Made by a program: the position numbers and the translations under genes. From Pseudomonadota bacterium (lineage in GTDB: Bacteria; Desulfobacterota; Desulfobacteria; Desulfobacterales; Desulfobacteraceae), in assembly GCA_018816605.1 (NCBI GenBank), contig JAHIVS010000026.1, positions 1 to 7,708 of the forward strand: a DNA stretch of 7,708 bases, written 5' to 3'. The stretch's first letter is position 1, and the number at the start of each line of letters is the position of its first letter. The notes beneath the pieces are model-generated. The model was not told the origin of the DNA. It ran no database searches and saw only the letters and a program-made list of their open reading frames with translations. Positions 1 through 6,284 of this stretch are shown piece by piece.

Positions 1-902
1 ATCTTCTTCGGGCATCCATTCCCACCACCATTGATATTCGGCTGGATATCGATCCAGGCTGCAGACCCGTATTGGCCGACCAGACCCAGATTCACCAGGT
101 GATTTTGAATCTGTGCACCAATGCCGCCCAGGCCATGGAAAAAGAGGGGGGCCTCCTTGAGATACGCTTGATTCATATGGAAACTTATGGAACATCTGAT
201 TTTCAGGGGTTAACCCCTGGATCCTACGTTCAATTATCCGTTAAGGATACCGGGCACGGTATTGAAAAACAAATTCTGGATAAAATTTTTGATCCCTATT
301 TTACCACAAAAAAAATTGGAAAGGGGTCTGGAATGGGATTGGCCATGGTCCATGGGATTGTAAAAAGACACATGGGGGTGATTCATGTTGACAGTACCCC
401 GAACGTAGGATCTGTGTTTCATGTTTTTTTACCGGCGAGTGATCAGGCGGTTTTGGACCAGAACAAAAAAGTCCACCCCCTGGTGGGGGGAAGTGAACAT
501 ATCCTGGTGGTCGATGATGAACCATCCATTGCCGATATGACCCGGATGCGGCTTGAACGGCTTGGCTACACCGTCACCAGCAAAACCAGCAGCCCGGAAG
601 CCCTGGACCTTTTTTGCCGGTATCCGGATCGATTTGATCTGGTTATTACGGATCAGACCATGCCCCATATGACCGGAGAAAAAATGGCCGGCCAGATGAT
701 TTCCATTCGAAAGGATATTCCCATTATACTGAGTACCGGATACAGTTCAAGGATTGATGAAGAAAAAACCGGGCAGATGGGTATTTGCGCCCTTCTCATG
801 AAACCTGTGGATATGAGAGAATTATCTGTTTGTATTCGCAGGGTTCTGGATGATCCTCCCGATATCCCTAAATTGGGTCCGCCTTCCGAAAAAAAAGAAT
901 GA
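1..902 (+). CDS. Hybrid sensor histidine kinase, C-terminal part (HATPase plus receiver domain), cut by left edge
   Basis: The reading frame is open from the first base (first full codon at 3), so this is the 3' part of a longer gene. The input domain and the phospho-accepting histidine lie outside the window. Numbering from the TTG at 72, the ATPase domain shows an N box (NLCTNAAQAM, 13-22), a G1 box (DTGHGI, 59-64), an F box (IFDPYFTT, 72-79) and a G2 box (GKGSGMGLAM, 93-102). A receiver domain follows at about 143-260, with the acidic pair D148/D149, phospho-acceptor D194 (VITDQTMP), T222 and K244, so it looks competent. The family autophosphorylates on histidine and passes the phosphate to the receiver aspartate. 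No DNA-binding output domain follows; the protein ends in a short charged tail. The signal sensed cannot be told from this part. No partner regulator is adjacent, and the next gene looks functionally unrelated. Confidence 0.93.
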   Translation, partial: LLRASIPTTIDIRLDIDPGCRPVLADQTQIHQVILNLCTNAAQAMEKEGGLLEIRLIHMETYGTSDFQGLTPGSYVQLSVKDTGHGIEKQILDKIFDPYFTTKKIGKGSGMGLAMVHGIVKRHMGVIHVDSTPNVGSVFHVFLPASDQAVLDQNKKVHPLVGGSEHILVVDDEPSIADMTRMRLERLGYTVTSKTSSPEALDLFCRYPDRFDLVITDQTMPHMTGEKMAGQMISIRKDIPIILSTGYSSRIDEEKTGQMGICALLMKPVDMRELSVCIRRVLDDPPDIPKLGPPSEKKE

Positions 903-955
903 CCCCGCCTTAGGGATGTGATATGCAAAGGATTTTTAAAATTTAAGAAAATAAA

Positions 956-963
956 AAGGGAGA
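956..963 (+). promoter_or_regulatory. Ribosome binding site of the HNH nuclease gene
   Basis: A purine-rich AAGGGAGA lies 7 bases before the ATG at 971. It is the strongest Shine-Dalgarno match among the plus-strand genes. It supports the start at 971 and independent initiation of the first gene of the four-gene group. Confidence 0.7.
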
Positions 964-970
964 ATCTCAT

Positions 971-1360
971 ATGTCTTCAACAGATGACAGGAAGATCCAT
1001 CAGATTGTTTCCGAGGCCCATAGCAGCCAAAGGGATCGTGAAAAAACCTATAGGGAGCGTGCCTTGAAAATGTATCCCTGGATCTGCGGCCATTGTGCCC
1101 GGGAGTTTGACGGCAAACGGTTAAAGGAGCTGACCGTACACCATAAAGACCACAACCATGACAACAATCCCCCGGACGGAAGCAATTGGGAGCTGCTCTG
1201 CATTTATTGCCATGATAACGAACACTCCCGGGATCAGGTGGCCGATGCCTATGCCGATGGGGCTTCGGATCTGTCCGTTGACCGATCGACGGATAATAAT
1301 TTTACAAATCCCTTTGCAGGACTGGGGGATTTATTTAAGGGAAAACTGCCGGATAAATGA
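971..1360 (+). CDS. yajD: YajD-type HNH nuclease family protein
   Basis: This 129-residue protein carries a compact HNH fold with two zinc knuckles. C39 and C42 (CGHC) and C77 and C80 (CIYC) are placed to bind structural zinc. The catalytic-type segment is VHHKDHNHDN (56-65), followed by the N72 and L75-L76 region and H81/H85. Spacing and sequence match the small YajD group (E. coli YajD is about 115 residues). The C-terminal tail (about 90-129) is rich in aspartate and asparagine and looks disordered. The cellular role of YajD proteins is not settled; metal-dependent DNA or RNA nicking is inferred from the fold. It is the first of four plus-strand genes, 21 bases before trmB, which hints at a housekeeping nucleic-acid role rather than a mobile endonuclease. 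No intron, intein or phage gene is nearby. Confidence 0.88.
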   Translation: MSSTDDRKIHQIVSEAHSSQRDREKTYRERALKMYPWICGHCAREFDGKRLKELTVHHKDHNHDNNPPDGSNWELLCIYCHDNEHSRDQVADAYADGASDLSVDRSTDNNFTNPFAGLGDLFKGKLPDK

Positions 1361-1381
1361 TTTAACGGGCAGGCGATCACC

Positions 1382-2116
1382 ATGGCAAAAACAAAATTAC
1401 TCAAGTATGAACGCGTCCAAGAACTGTCCAATGTGACCTTTTCAAAGTTTGGTGAAGCAGCACCTTTTGGGGAATATCCCTGGTACGCCCAGGAGTTTGG
1501 GGGGATGGAAAAGGTTTTAGAACTTGGCTGCGGCAAGGGAGAGCATTGCATTGGTTTTGCCGCCGCAAATTCCCAGGGGCTGTATCTGGGAATTGACAGC
1601 AAGAGCCATCGAATCTGTGTGGGGGCAGAACAGGCCATTGAACAGGGGCTTACAAATGTACATTTCTTGAGGGTGCGGATTGAGCGGATTTGCGCATTTT
1701 TTATCCGACACTCCATAAACGAGATCTGGCTGACCTTTCCCGACCCCCACCTGAAAAAGCGGTCCATTAAAAACCGGTTGTCTGCCCCCTCATTTTTAGA
1801 TGCCTATGCTCGCCTGCTGGTTCCCGGTGGGGTGGTGCATTTGAAAACCGATAGTGACTCCCTTTACACGTATACCCGGGAATCTGTTGAACAATGGGGG
1901 GGGCACGTGATTGCAGCGGTTGATGATCTTCACCGGTCTGAACCCGATGGGTCTGACTTCCATGGGTTTGGTCTGAATGGGTCTGAACCTCATTTGGGAG
2001 AAACCTGTTTGAAAAAAAAACGGCGACCCGGTGCCCGTGATATCGTTTCCAGTTTTGAGAAGGCCGCATTGTCCAGGGGGGCAAGTATCAAATACATGGC
2101 ATTTACCCTGGGGTGA
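1382..2116 (+). CDS. trmB: tRNA (guanine-N7)-methyltransferase, TrmB family
   Basis: The protein has 244 residues. TrmB transfers a methyl group from S-adenosylmethionine to N7 of G46 in the tRNA variable loop. Seen here: the SAM-binding loop LGCGKGE (48-54), the acidic end of strand 2 (ID, 71-72), the family signature FPDPHLKKR (119-127) with the conserved aspartate and then NRL (131-133), KTDSD (155-159), and a C-terminal SSFEKAA (223-229) matching the substrate-binding T/S-x-F/Y-E-K segment. The signature differs from the common FPDPWPKKRH form and recalls the version I associate with Bacteroidetes. Between DDLH (181-184) and the C-terminal block is an extra segment made of pentapeptide repeats plus a basic KKKRR stretch, encoded by tandem 15-base repeats. 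G8 (1896-1903) and A9 (2012-2020) runs lie within the gene. The ATG at 1382 has a modest AGG 8 bases upstream, and the N-terminus fits the family. Confidence 0.92.
   Translation: MAKTKLLKYERVQELSNVTFSKFGEAAPFGEYPWYAQEFGGMEKVLELGCGKGEHCIGFAAANSQGLYLGIDSKSHRICVGAEQAIEQGLTNVHFLRVRIERICAFFIRHSINEIWLTFPDPHLKKRSIKNRLSAPSFLDAYARLLVPGGVVHLKTDSDSLYTYTRESVEQWGGHVIAAVDDLHRSEPDGSDFHGFGLNGSEPHLGETCLKKKRRPGARDIVSSFEKAALSRGASIKYMAFTLG
1935..1994 (+). repeat. Four imperfect 15-base tandem repeats inside trmB
   Basis: Four consecutive 15-base units read GGTCTGAACCCGATG, GGTCTGACTTCCATG, GGTTTGGTCTGAATG and GGTCTGAACCTCATT. The period is a multiple of three, so the reading frame is kept and pentapeptides result: SEPDG, SDFHG, FGLNG, SEPHL. 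The next 15 bases have decayed beyond recognition. The segment falls in a surface loop region just before the conserved C-terminal block of TrmB. Confidence 0.8.
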
Positions 2117-2144
2117 TACCCACAAAAATAACCAGGCAGGCAAT

Positions 2145-2537
2145 ATGACAAGATCCCTAAATGATGACGATTTGGTTTATTCCACAGAATTTGGAAAAAT
2201 GTGTCCCAATTGTAGTCTACCCATACAAAAATGCAGCTGCCGGAAAAAAAGCTCCCTTCCTAAAAGTGACGGTGCCAAACCGGTCGGGGTTAAATGCCAT
2301 GGCATTGTCCGGTTAATGAGGGAAACAAAGGGGAGAAAAGGAAAAGGCGTCACCTTGATTGTGGGGTTGCCCCTGGAAAATCAGGAGTTGAAACAGATGG
2401 CAACCTTGCTGAAACAAAAGTGCGGGAGCGGCGGCGGCTTAAAGAACGGAATCATTGAAATCCAGGGGGACCACCGGGATCTGCTGGAAAAGCAATTGGG
2501 CTGCCTGGGCTATAAAGTTAAACGATCCGGTGGGTGA
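2145..2537 (+). CDS. yciH: SUI1/eIF1-type translation initiation factor homologue (YciH family) with N-terminal cysteine knuckle
   Basis: This 130-residue protein has a SUI1 domain at about 50-128. The loop RKGKGV (64-69) and the blocks CGSGGGLKNG (93-102) and IEIQGDHRDLL (104-114) closely match E. coli YciH (108 residues). The family is related to eukaryotic eIF1 and acts on the small ribosomal subunit in vitro; its role in bacteria is not firmly established. The N-terminus keeps the YSTEFG motif (12-17) but then inserts C20-P-N-C23 and C30-S-C32, a likely zinc knuckle missing from E. coli YciH. The frame is open further upstream, but those codons overlap trmB and encode no family sequence. 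The ATG at 2145 gives the expected N-terminus and has AGGCAGG 4 bases before it. It lies 28 bases after trmB and just before the DUF2293 gene. Confidence 0.9.
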   Translation: MTRSLNDDDLVYSTEFGKMCPNCSLPIQKCSCRKKSSLPKSDGAKPVGVKCHGIVRLMRETKGRKGKGVTLIVGLPLENQELKQMATLLKQKCGSGGGLKNGIIEIQGDHRDLLEKQLGCLGYKVKRSGG

Positions 2538-2539
2538 GA

Positions 2540-3211
2540 ATGGCTTATGATCATCAAATTGTCAGACCCGGCCGGGTAGAGGGGCGGCTTTTGTCTGAAT
2601 CCGGAGAAGAACGGATACCCCCGCTTGATTGGGGCTTCCTTCCCGCCGGAGATGCCGCCATCACCAGGAGCGTTAAGGCCAAAGGGCCGGTCTGGGTGGT
2701 CCAGGTGCCCAGGGGCCGGCGGATAATTTCAAAGGGGATCTGGGCCAGGCAGGCCGATATCCTGGCATCCCGAAAACAGATCCAGGACAGGCGGTCAACC
2801 CCTGAGTATGCCCGGCAGCGGGTCAGGGATCTTTCCCTTCGGGAGGCAAAACAACTGGCTTACGTGGATGCGTTTCTTGCCCAAGTGATTCGATTCCTTG
2901 ATTTTCATCCCAGATACCAGCAACACGCAAGGGTTTTGGGGGAAAAGATCACCGCCCATGCCACCCCGGTCAACAGCGGAACCGTGGCAAGAACCCGGCT
3001 TATCCCAATTGAAAATAGAGCCCGGGCCGCTGTTATTGCCTGGATGCGTCACCGGACAACCGCCTATGAGTCCATGCCCATCCCCAGAATAAAAGGCAAA
3101 AGAAGAGAAATCCGCAGGGCCTTGGCAATTAAATCCGTTGAAATCCTTGCGGCCTATCGCCAGGGGCGGGAAATCGCCCAAACCTGCCCTTTGAAAAAGG
3201 CGTTGGGCTGA
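2540..3211 (+). CDS. DUF2293 domain protein of unknown function
   Basis: Counting from the ATG at 2540, the protein has 223 residues and is strongly basic. Residues about 112-205 resemble DUF2293: a helical start (FLAQVIRFLDFHPRY), HARVLGEKITAHA, a SGTVARTR turn (146-153), the hallmark AVIAWMRHRTTAYE (164-177), and an arginine/lysine-rich helix (KGKRREIRRAL, 185-195). The N-terminal part (about 32-80) has a PAGDAAITR motif and alternating beta-type residues. There are no membrane segments, signal peptide or recognisable catalytic motif. The basic character and RH-rich core suggest nucleic-acid binding, but this is inference. A GTG at 2534 overlaps the SUI1 stop as GTGA and is an alternative start adding two residues; the ATG has GGTGGG 5 bases upstream. 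Either way the gene is probably translationally coupled to the SUI1 gene. I do not know its function. Confidence 0.8.
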   Translation: MAYDHQIVRPGRVEGRLLSESGEERIPPLDWGFLPAGDAAITRSVKAKGPVWVVQVPRGRRIISKGIWARQADILASRKQIQDRRSTPEYARQRVRDLSLREAKQLAYVDAFLAQVIRFLDFHPRYQQHARVLGEKITAHATPVNSGTVARTRLIPIENRARAAVIAWMRHRTTAYESMPIPRIKGKRREIRRALAIKSVEILAAYRQGREIAQTCPLKKALG

Positions 3212-3233
3212 TTGCTTGTACTGAGGGCCCCCG

Positions 3234-3259
3234 CTCACCGTACCCTCTCACCGAACCTT
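3234..3259. repeat. Short imperfect 13-base tandem repeat in the convergent gap
   Basis: CTCACCGTACCCT is followed directly by CTCACCGAACCTT. The array lies between the stop codons of the DUF2293 gene and the convergent hydrolase gene and runs into the hydrolase stop codon. No function is evident. Confidence 0.5.
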
Positions 3260-4112
3260 ATTCTGCTAAAAAATTACCCAGAGCATTGTCGCGTTCGGGA
3301 TGGGGTTGAAACAAGATACCATAATGATTTGTTCCCGAAACATTGAAGAGCCGGGCATCAGGAATCTGTTTCATCATTTTTTCGACCACATCGGTAGGCA
3401 GCAGCAGGTCATTTTGGCTTAAAAGCCCTTGTGTGGCACGGAGAATCAACACCGGACACCTCACCTTCCCATAAAGGGATGCGCAATCGATTTTCCGGAC
3501 ATTTCCGGATTCTTCCTTGATATGTGCCGGGTTGATATTTGTTTTGACGCCCTGTTCAACCTCTTCAATTTCATAGGTGTAATAGGTCTCCATATTCGGC
3601 AGCCAGGGCTGAATATAGGGAGCGGATTTCATCTGGTCCAGGTAGGCCGTCTCTGATGGAAAGATTTTTTCCAGACGGTCAAGTGCCGGTTTGATGCCCG
3701 TAAAGACCTGGTCCATCTGGGCCTTATCCAGATCGCCTCCCCCGTCCACCAGGATCAGTTTTGTAACCCTTTCCGGATGCAGGGCGGCAAACATCAGGCT
3801 GATAAAGGCTCCCAGGGAATGTCCCATCAGAAATGTTTTTTCCATACCAAGATCATCCATGACAGAGAGGATATCCCTGATATGATGCTCGGGAGAGTAC
3901 CCGGTATCGGGTTTGTCGGAAAGGCCTCTACCCCTTAGATCCATTGCGATCACCCGGTATTGGGGAGACAGGGCGGCTGCCATCATATCAAAGGAGCGGC
4001 AATTTGCCGTGATCCCGTGGAGGCATAACACGGTCTTGCTGCCGCCCGGCCAGAAGGCGGCATTTATCTTCAGGTTCTCGCCGTTTATTCGACGGATTTC
4101 AGGTTCAATCAT
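3258..4112 (-). CDS. Alpha/beta-fold hydrolase, last gene of the ABC importer operon
   Basis: This 284-residue protein has the alpha/beta hydrolase fold. The oxyanion-hole motif is LHGI (31-34) and the nucleophile elbow is GHSLG (97-101) with S99 as nucleophile. The general base is probably H263 (GTNHYGI). The acid is uncertain: D235 or D241 after the late strand LILRA, or D123 after LILVD. A helical lid region spans about 130-205. There is no signal peptide, so it should act in the cytoplasm on an ester, amide, thioester or C-C bond substrate that I cannot specify. It starts 12 bases after the livM stop with AAGGAT upstream, so it is very likely co-transcribed with the importer. That suggests it processes the imported compound. 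It could also be a general esterase carried along by the operon. Confidence 0.9.
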   Translation of the reverse strand: MIEPEIRRINGENLKINAAFWPGGSKTVLCLHGITANCRSFDMMAAALSPQYRVIAMDLRGRGLSDKPDTGYSPEHHIRDILSVMDDLGMEKTFLMGHSLGAFISLMFAALHPERVTKLILVDGGGDLDKAQMDQVFTGIKPALDRLEKIFPSETAYLDQMKSAPYIQPWLPNMETYYTYEIEEVEQGVKTNINPAHIKEESGNVRKIDCASLYGKVRCPVLILRATQGLLSQNDLLLPTDVVEKMMKQIPDARLFNVSGTNHYGILFQPHPERDNALGNFLAE

Positions 4113-4124
4113 GTTTTGATATCC

Positions 4125-5240
4125 TTAATATTTAAATAGGGTGTTTAATAGGATTTTTTTTTGTCTGATCCTGGATCGGATGGTTCCCAGAACACCTTTG
4201 GGGAAAAACAGCACCACCAGGACAAACGCAATTCCGAAATACAGCTGCCACCGGTCTGCCATGGTCTGGATGATAACATTTTCCGGAACCATGGCGGCCA
4301 TGGATTTTAGGAGTCCGGGCAGCCAGTTTTCCGTTATGATGAAAAATGCAGCCCCGATGACACTGCCGTAGAGGGTGCCCATGCCCCCGATCAATACCAT
4401 GAGAAGAATATTTACCATAATGGCGGTGTGAAACACCGAATCCGGGTTCACATAACAAAGCCACATGGCATAGAGTATCCCGCCCATGGATGCAAGGGCT
4501 GAACTGAAAACGATTGAATAAATTTGGTATTTGAAGGTTTGATATCCCAGGGCAATGGTTCGCTGTTCATTCTCACGGATCGCTTTCAACACCCGTCCCA
4601 AAGGGGACTGGGTGAACCGTAGAAGTGCTGCAAACAGAAATGCCGTGCTGATCAGGATCAGAAAATAGACCACCAGGCGCCCGTTCACCTGGGTATGGAA
4701 AAGGGTACCAAAGCTGTGGTTAAAGTTGAAAATCCCGGGTAGAACAAAGGAGACCCCGTCTTCCCCGCCGGTCAGGCTGGTCCACTGAACGCCCAGAATA
4801 TGGGCAAATTCAGCCAGAGCCAGGGTCAGCATGGCAAAGAAGATGGCTTTTACCCGTAAGGAGAAAAAGGAAACCAACAGGGACATGCCGATACTGACCC
4901 CCAGAGAAATGATGACGGCCAGAAGGATATGATACCAGGAAGGCTTCGGGATATGGTAGAGGATCAGCGCGACGGAATAGGCCCCGATTCCAAAGAACAT
5001 GCCGTGGGCAAAAGAGAGAATGCCGGTATATCCCAGTAATAGGTCAAAAGAGGCGACCACCAGGGTAAAAATCATGATTTTGGCCATCAGGTCCATTACC
5101 CTGAAAGAGGGGAAAATAAAGGGGATTAGGGCAAGCAGGACAATTATCCCGGCATAAAGGCAAACCATCGGGTTCAAGATGAAAGGATTTGTGCGGGTGC
5201 GGCCCTGGTTGCTGATCATTAATTTCTGGGTGGTGTTCAT
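4125..5240 (-). CDS. livM: Branched-chain amino acid-type ABC transporter permease, LivM family
   Basis: A 371-residue integral membrane protein with about eight to ten hydrophobic segments starting near residue 24. Family marks: DLLLGYTGILSFAHGMFFG (66-84), TGGEDG (157-162), the cytoplasmic coupling segment RVLKAIRENEQRTIALGY (216-233), LIGGMGTLYGSVIGAA (283-298) and the terminal FFPKGVLG (345-352). It would pair with the LivH-type permease to form the channel. The ATG at 5240 is 3 bases after the livH stop. Its ribosome site (GGAAAGGAA) lies inside the end of livH, so the two genes are coupled. The cytoplasmic N-terminus before the first membrane segment is polar and somewhat long. The tail after residue 355 is lysine- and arginine-rich. 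Substrate is not decidable from a permease alone; the gene symbol denotes the family only. Confidence 0.93.
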   Translation of the reverse strand: MNTTQKLMISNQGRTRTNPFILNPMVCLYAGIIVLLALIPFIFPSFRVMDLMAKIMIFTLVVASFDLLLGYTGILSFAHGMFFGIGAYSVALILYHIPKPSWYHILLAVIISLGVSIGMSLLVSFFSLRVKAIFFAMLTLALAEFAHILGVQWTSLTGGEDGVSFVLPGIFNFNHSFGTLFHTQVNGRLVVYFLILISTAFLFAALLRFTQSPLGRVLKAIRENEQRTIALGYQTFKYQIYSIVFSSALASMGGILYAMWLCYVNPDSVFHTAIMVNILLMVLIGGMGTLYGSVIGAAFFIITENWLPGLLKSMAAMVPENVIIQTMADRWQLYFGIAFVLVVLFFPKGVLGTIRSRIRQKKILLNTLFKY

Positions 5241-5243
5241 GGT

Positions 5244-6263
5244 CTATTCCTTTCCGAAAAGCCCTTTCGGGCGGATTAAAAGGATAATGGCCATAATCAT
5301 GAAATTGACACCCAGGGCCATTTTTGGAACCAAATAGGCGATGTAATTAAATGAAAGTCCCACGATAATAGCGCCGATAAAACTGCCGGTCACAGACCCC
5401 ATGCCACCGATAATGACGACAATCAGAGCAAAAATAAGAAACTGGTCGCCCATTCCCGGGTTAACCGCCTGGTTGAAAACCGCCATCATGGTGCCGCCGA
5501 CGGCAGCAAGGGCTGCACCTGCCGCAAACACCAGGGTAAAAATCCGGTTGATGTTATACCCGGTGGTTTCTACTATTTCCCGGTTTTCAACACCGGCCCG
5601 GACAATGATTCCGATTTTGGTTTTTTTAAGCACAAACTGAAGTCCTGCAAATACGCAGACCCCCAGGAGAATGGAAACCACCCTGAAATATTCCACAAAC
5701 ACCCCGTAAATGATGAAACTGTCCTGGAAAGCCAATGGCACCGGGACCACCTCATCATTTACCCCCCATATGATTTTCAGGATTTCAACCATGACAAAAG
5801 AGACGCCCACGGTGACCAGCAGCTGCATCAGATGATCTCCGTATACTCGTTGAATCACCAGCCGTTCCGTGATGATTCCGAGAATTGCCCCCACACAACC
5901 GGCCGTCCCCAGGGCCACCATCAGAAAAAAAGCACTGCCCCCCAACGAGGCGGTCTCAATCCATCCGAAAGAAGCTATGAGGTTCAGGACCGAGTACCCT
6001 GTGTAGGCGCCAAAGGTAAAAAATGCGGCATGGGCAAGATTCAGAACATCCATGAGCCCGAAAATCAGGGTCAGCCCGGAAGCAATGAGAAAAATGAGCA
6101 TGCCCAGGGAGAGGCCTGCCACGGTCAGGGTTAAATAGGTTATCGGGTCTATCCATATCAAGGGAAGCATGAACAGACCGATCCCCATGAGCCAGTTTAT
6201 CCCTGTTTTGACTCTGTTGGTTTTAAATCGGTTGGTTTTGAGGTCGATTGCCTGACTTGTCAT
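5244..6263 (-). CDS. livH: Branched-chain amino acid-type ABC transporter permease, LivH family
   Basis: A 339-residue multi-pass membrane protein. Family signatures: GLTLIFGLMDVLNLAHAAF (63-81), the coupling-loop region KIGIIVRAGVENREIVETTG (216-235) ending in FAAGAALAAVGG (246-257), IGGMGSVTGSFIGAI (285-299) and the C-terminal RPKGLFGK (331-338). It would form the membrane channel with the LivM-type protein and be driven by the LivG/LivF ATPases. The cytoplasmic N-terminus before the first membrane segment (about 25) is extended and consists of KTNRF/KTNRV/KTGIN pentads made by 15-base DNA repeats. This is unusual for the family. The start at 6263 is supported by AGGAGA 4 bases upstream. 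The gene follows livF by 21 bases and almost touches livM. Confidence 0.94.
   Translation of the reverse strand: MTSQAIDLKTNRFKTNRVKTGINWLMGIGLFMLPLIWIDPITYLTLTVAGLSLGMLIFLIASGLTLIFGLMDVLNLAHAAFFTFGAYTGYSVLNLIASFGWIETASLGGSAFFLMVALGTAGCVGAILGIITERLVIQRVYGDHLMQLLVTVGVSFVMVEILKIIWGVNDEVVPVPLAFQDSFIIYGVFVEYFRVVSILLGVCVFAGLQFVLKKTKIGIIVRAGVENREIVETTGYNINRIFTLVFAAGAALAAVGGTMMAVFNQAVNPGMGDQFLIFALIVVIIGGMGSVTGSFIGAIIVGLSFNYIAYLVPKMALGVNFMIMAIILLIRPKGLFGKE
6201..6245 (-). repeat. Three imperfect 15-base tandem repeats at the 5' end of livH
   Basis: On the plus strand the units are CCCTGTTTTGACTCT (6201-6215), GTTGGTTTTAAATCG (6216-6230) and GTTGGTTTTGAGGTC (6231-6245). The last two share the first nine bases exactly, and the first unit is more diverged. 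In livH they encode repeated KTN(R)/KTG pentads at about residues 7-21, before the first membrane segment. The frame is maintained because the period is 15. Confidence 0.72.
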
Positions 6264-6267
6264 TATA

Positions 6268-6273
6268 TCTCCT
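6268..6273 (-). promoter_or_regulatory. Ribosome binding site of livH
   Basis: AGGAGA on the minus strand lies 4 bases before the ATG at 6263. This is the best Shine-Dalgarno match in the importer operon. It fixes the livH start, so the repeat-bearing N-terminus is likely to be translated. Confidence 0.7.
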
Positions 6274-6284
6274 GTGCGGGTTTT

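Noticed and set aside
72..74. TTG as the start of the kinase gene
   Set aside because: The frame continues upstream to the window edge with family-typical sequence (RASIPTTIDI), so the gene is simply truncated.
903..970. Possible promoter before the HNH nuclease gene (TTAGGG at 910 and TAAAAT at 937)
   Set aside because: Spacing of 21 bases and a poor -35 match are not good enough. A promoter here is plausible by position but not supported by sequence.
1241..1300. GCCGAT/GCCTAT hexamer-like repetition near the end of the HNH gene
   Set aside because: Only three short units and an aspartate-rich linker. It is too weak to call a repeat array or to group with the 15-base arrays.
2031..2144. 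Upstream extension of the SUI1 frame
   Set aside because: It overlaps the conserved 3' end of trmB in another frame and encodes nothing SUI1-like. The ATG at 2145 fits the family.
3223..3247. Possible bidirectional terminator hairpin between the convergent genes
   Set aside because: Only five base pairs with a 15-base loop, no extension on either side and no T-run follows.
5956..6156. Open frames opposite to or overlapping the liv genes and the hydrolase gene, including several long ones
   Set aside because: Their translations lack domain character and are explained by codon bias of the real genes on the other frame or strand.
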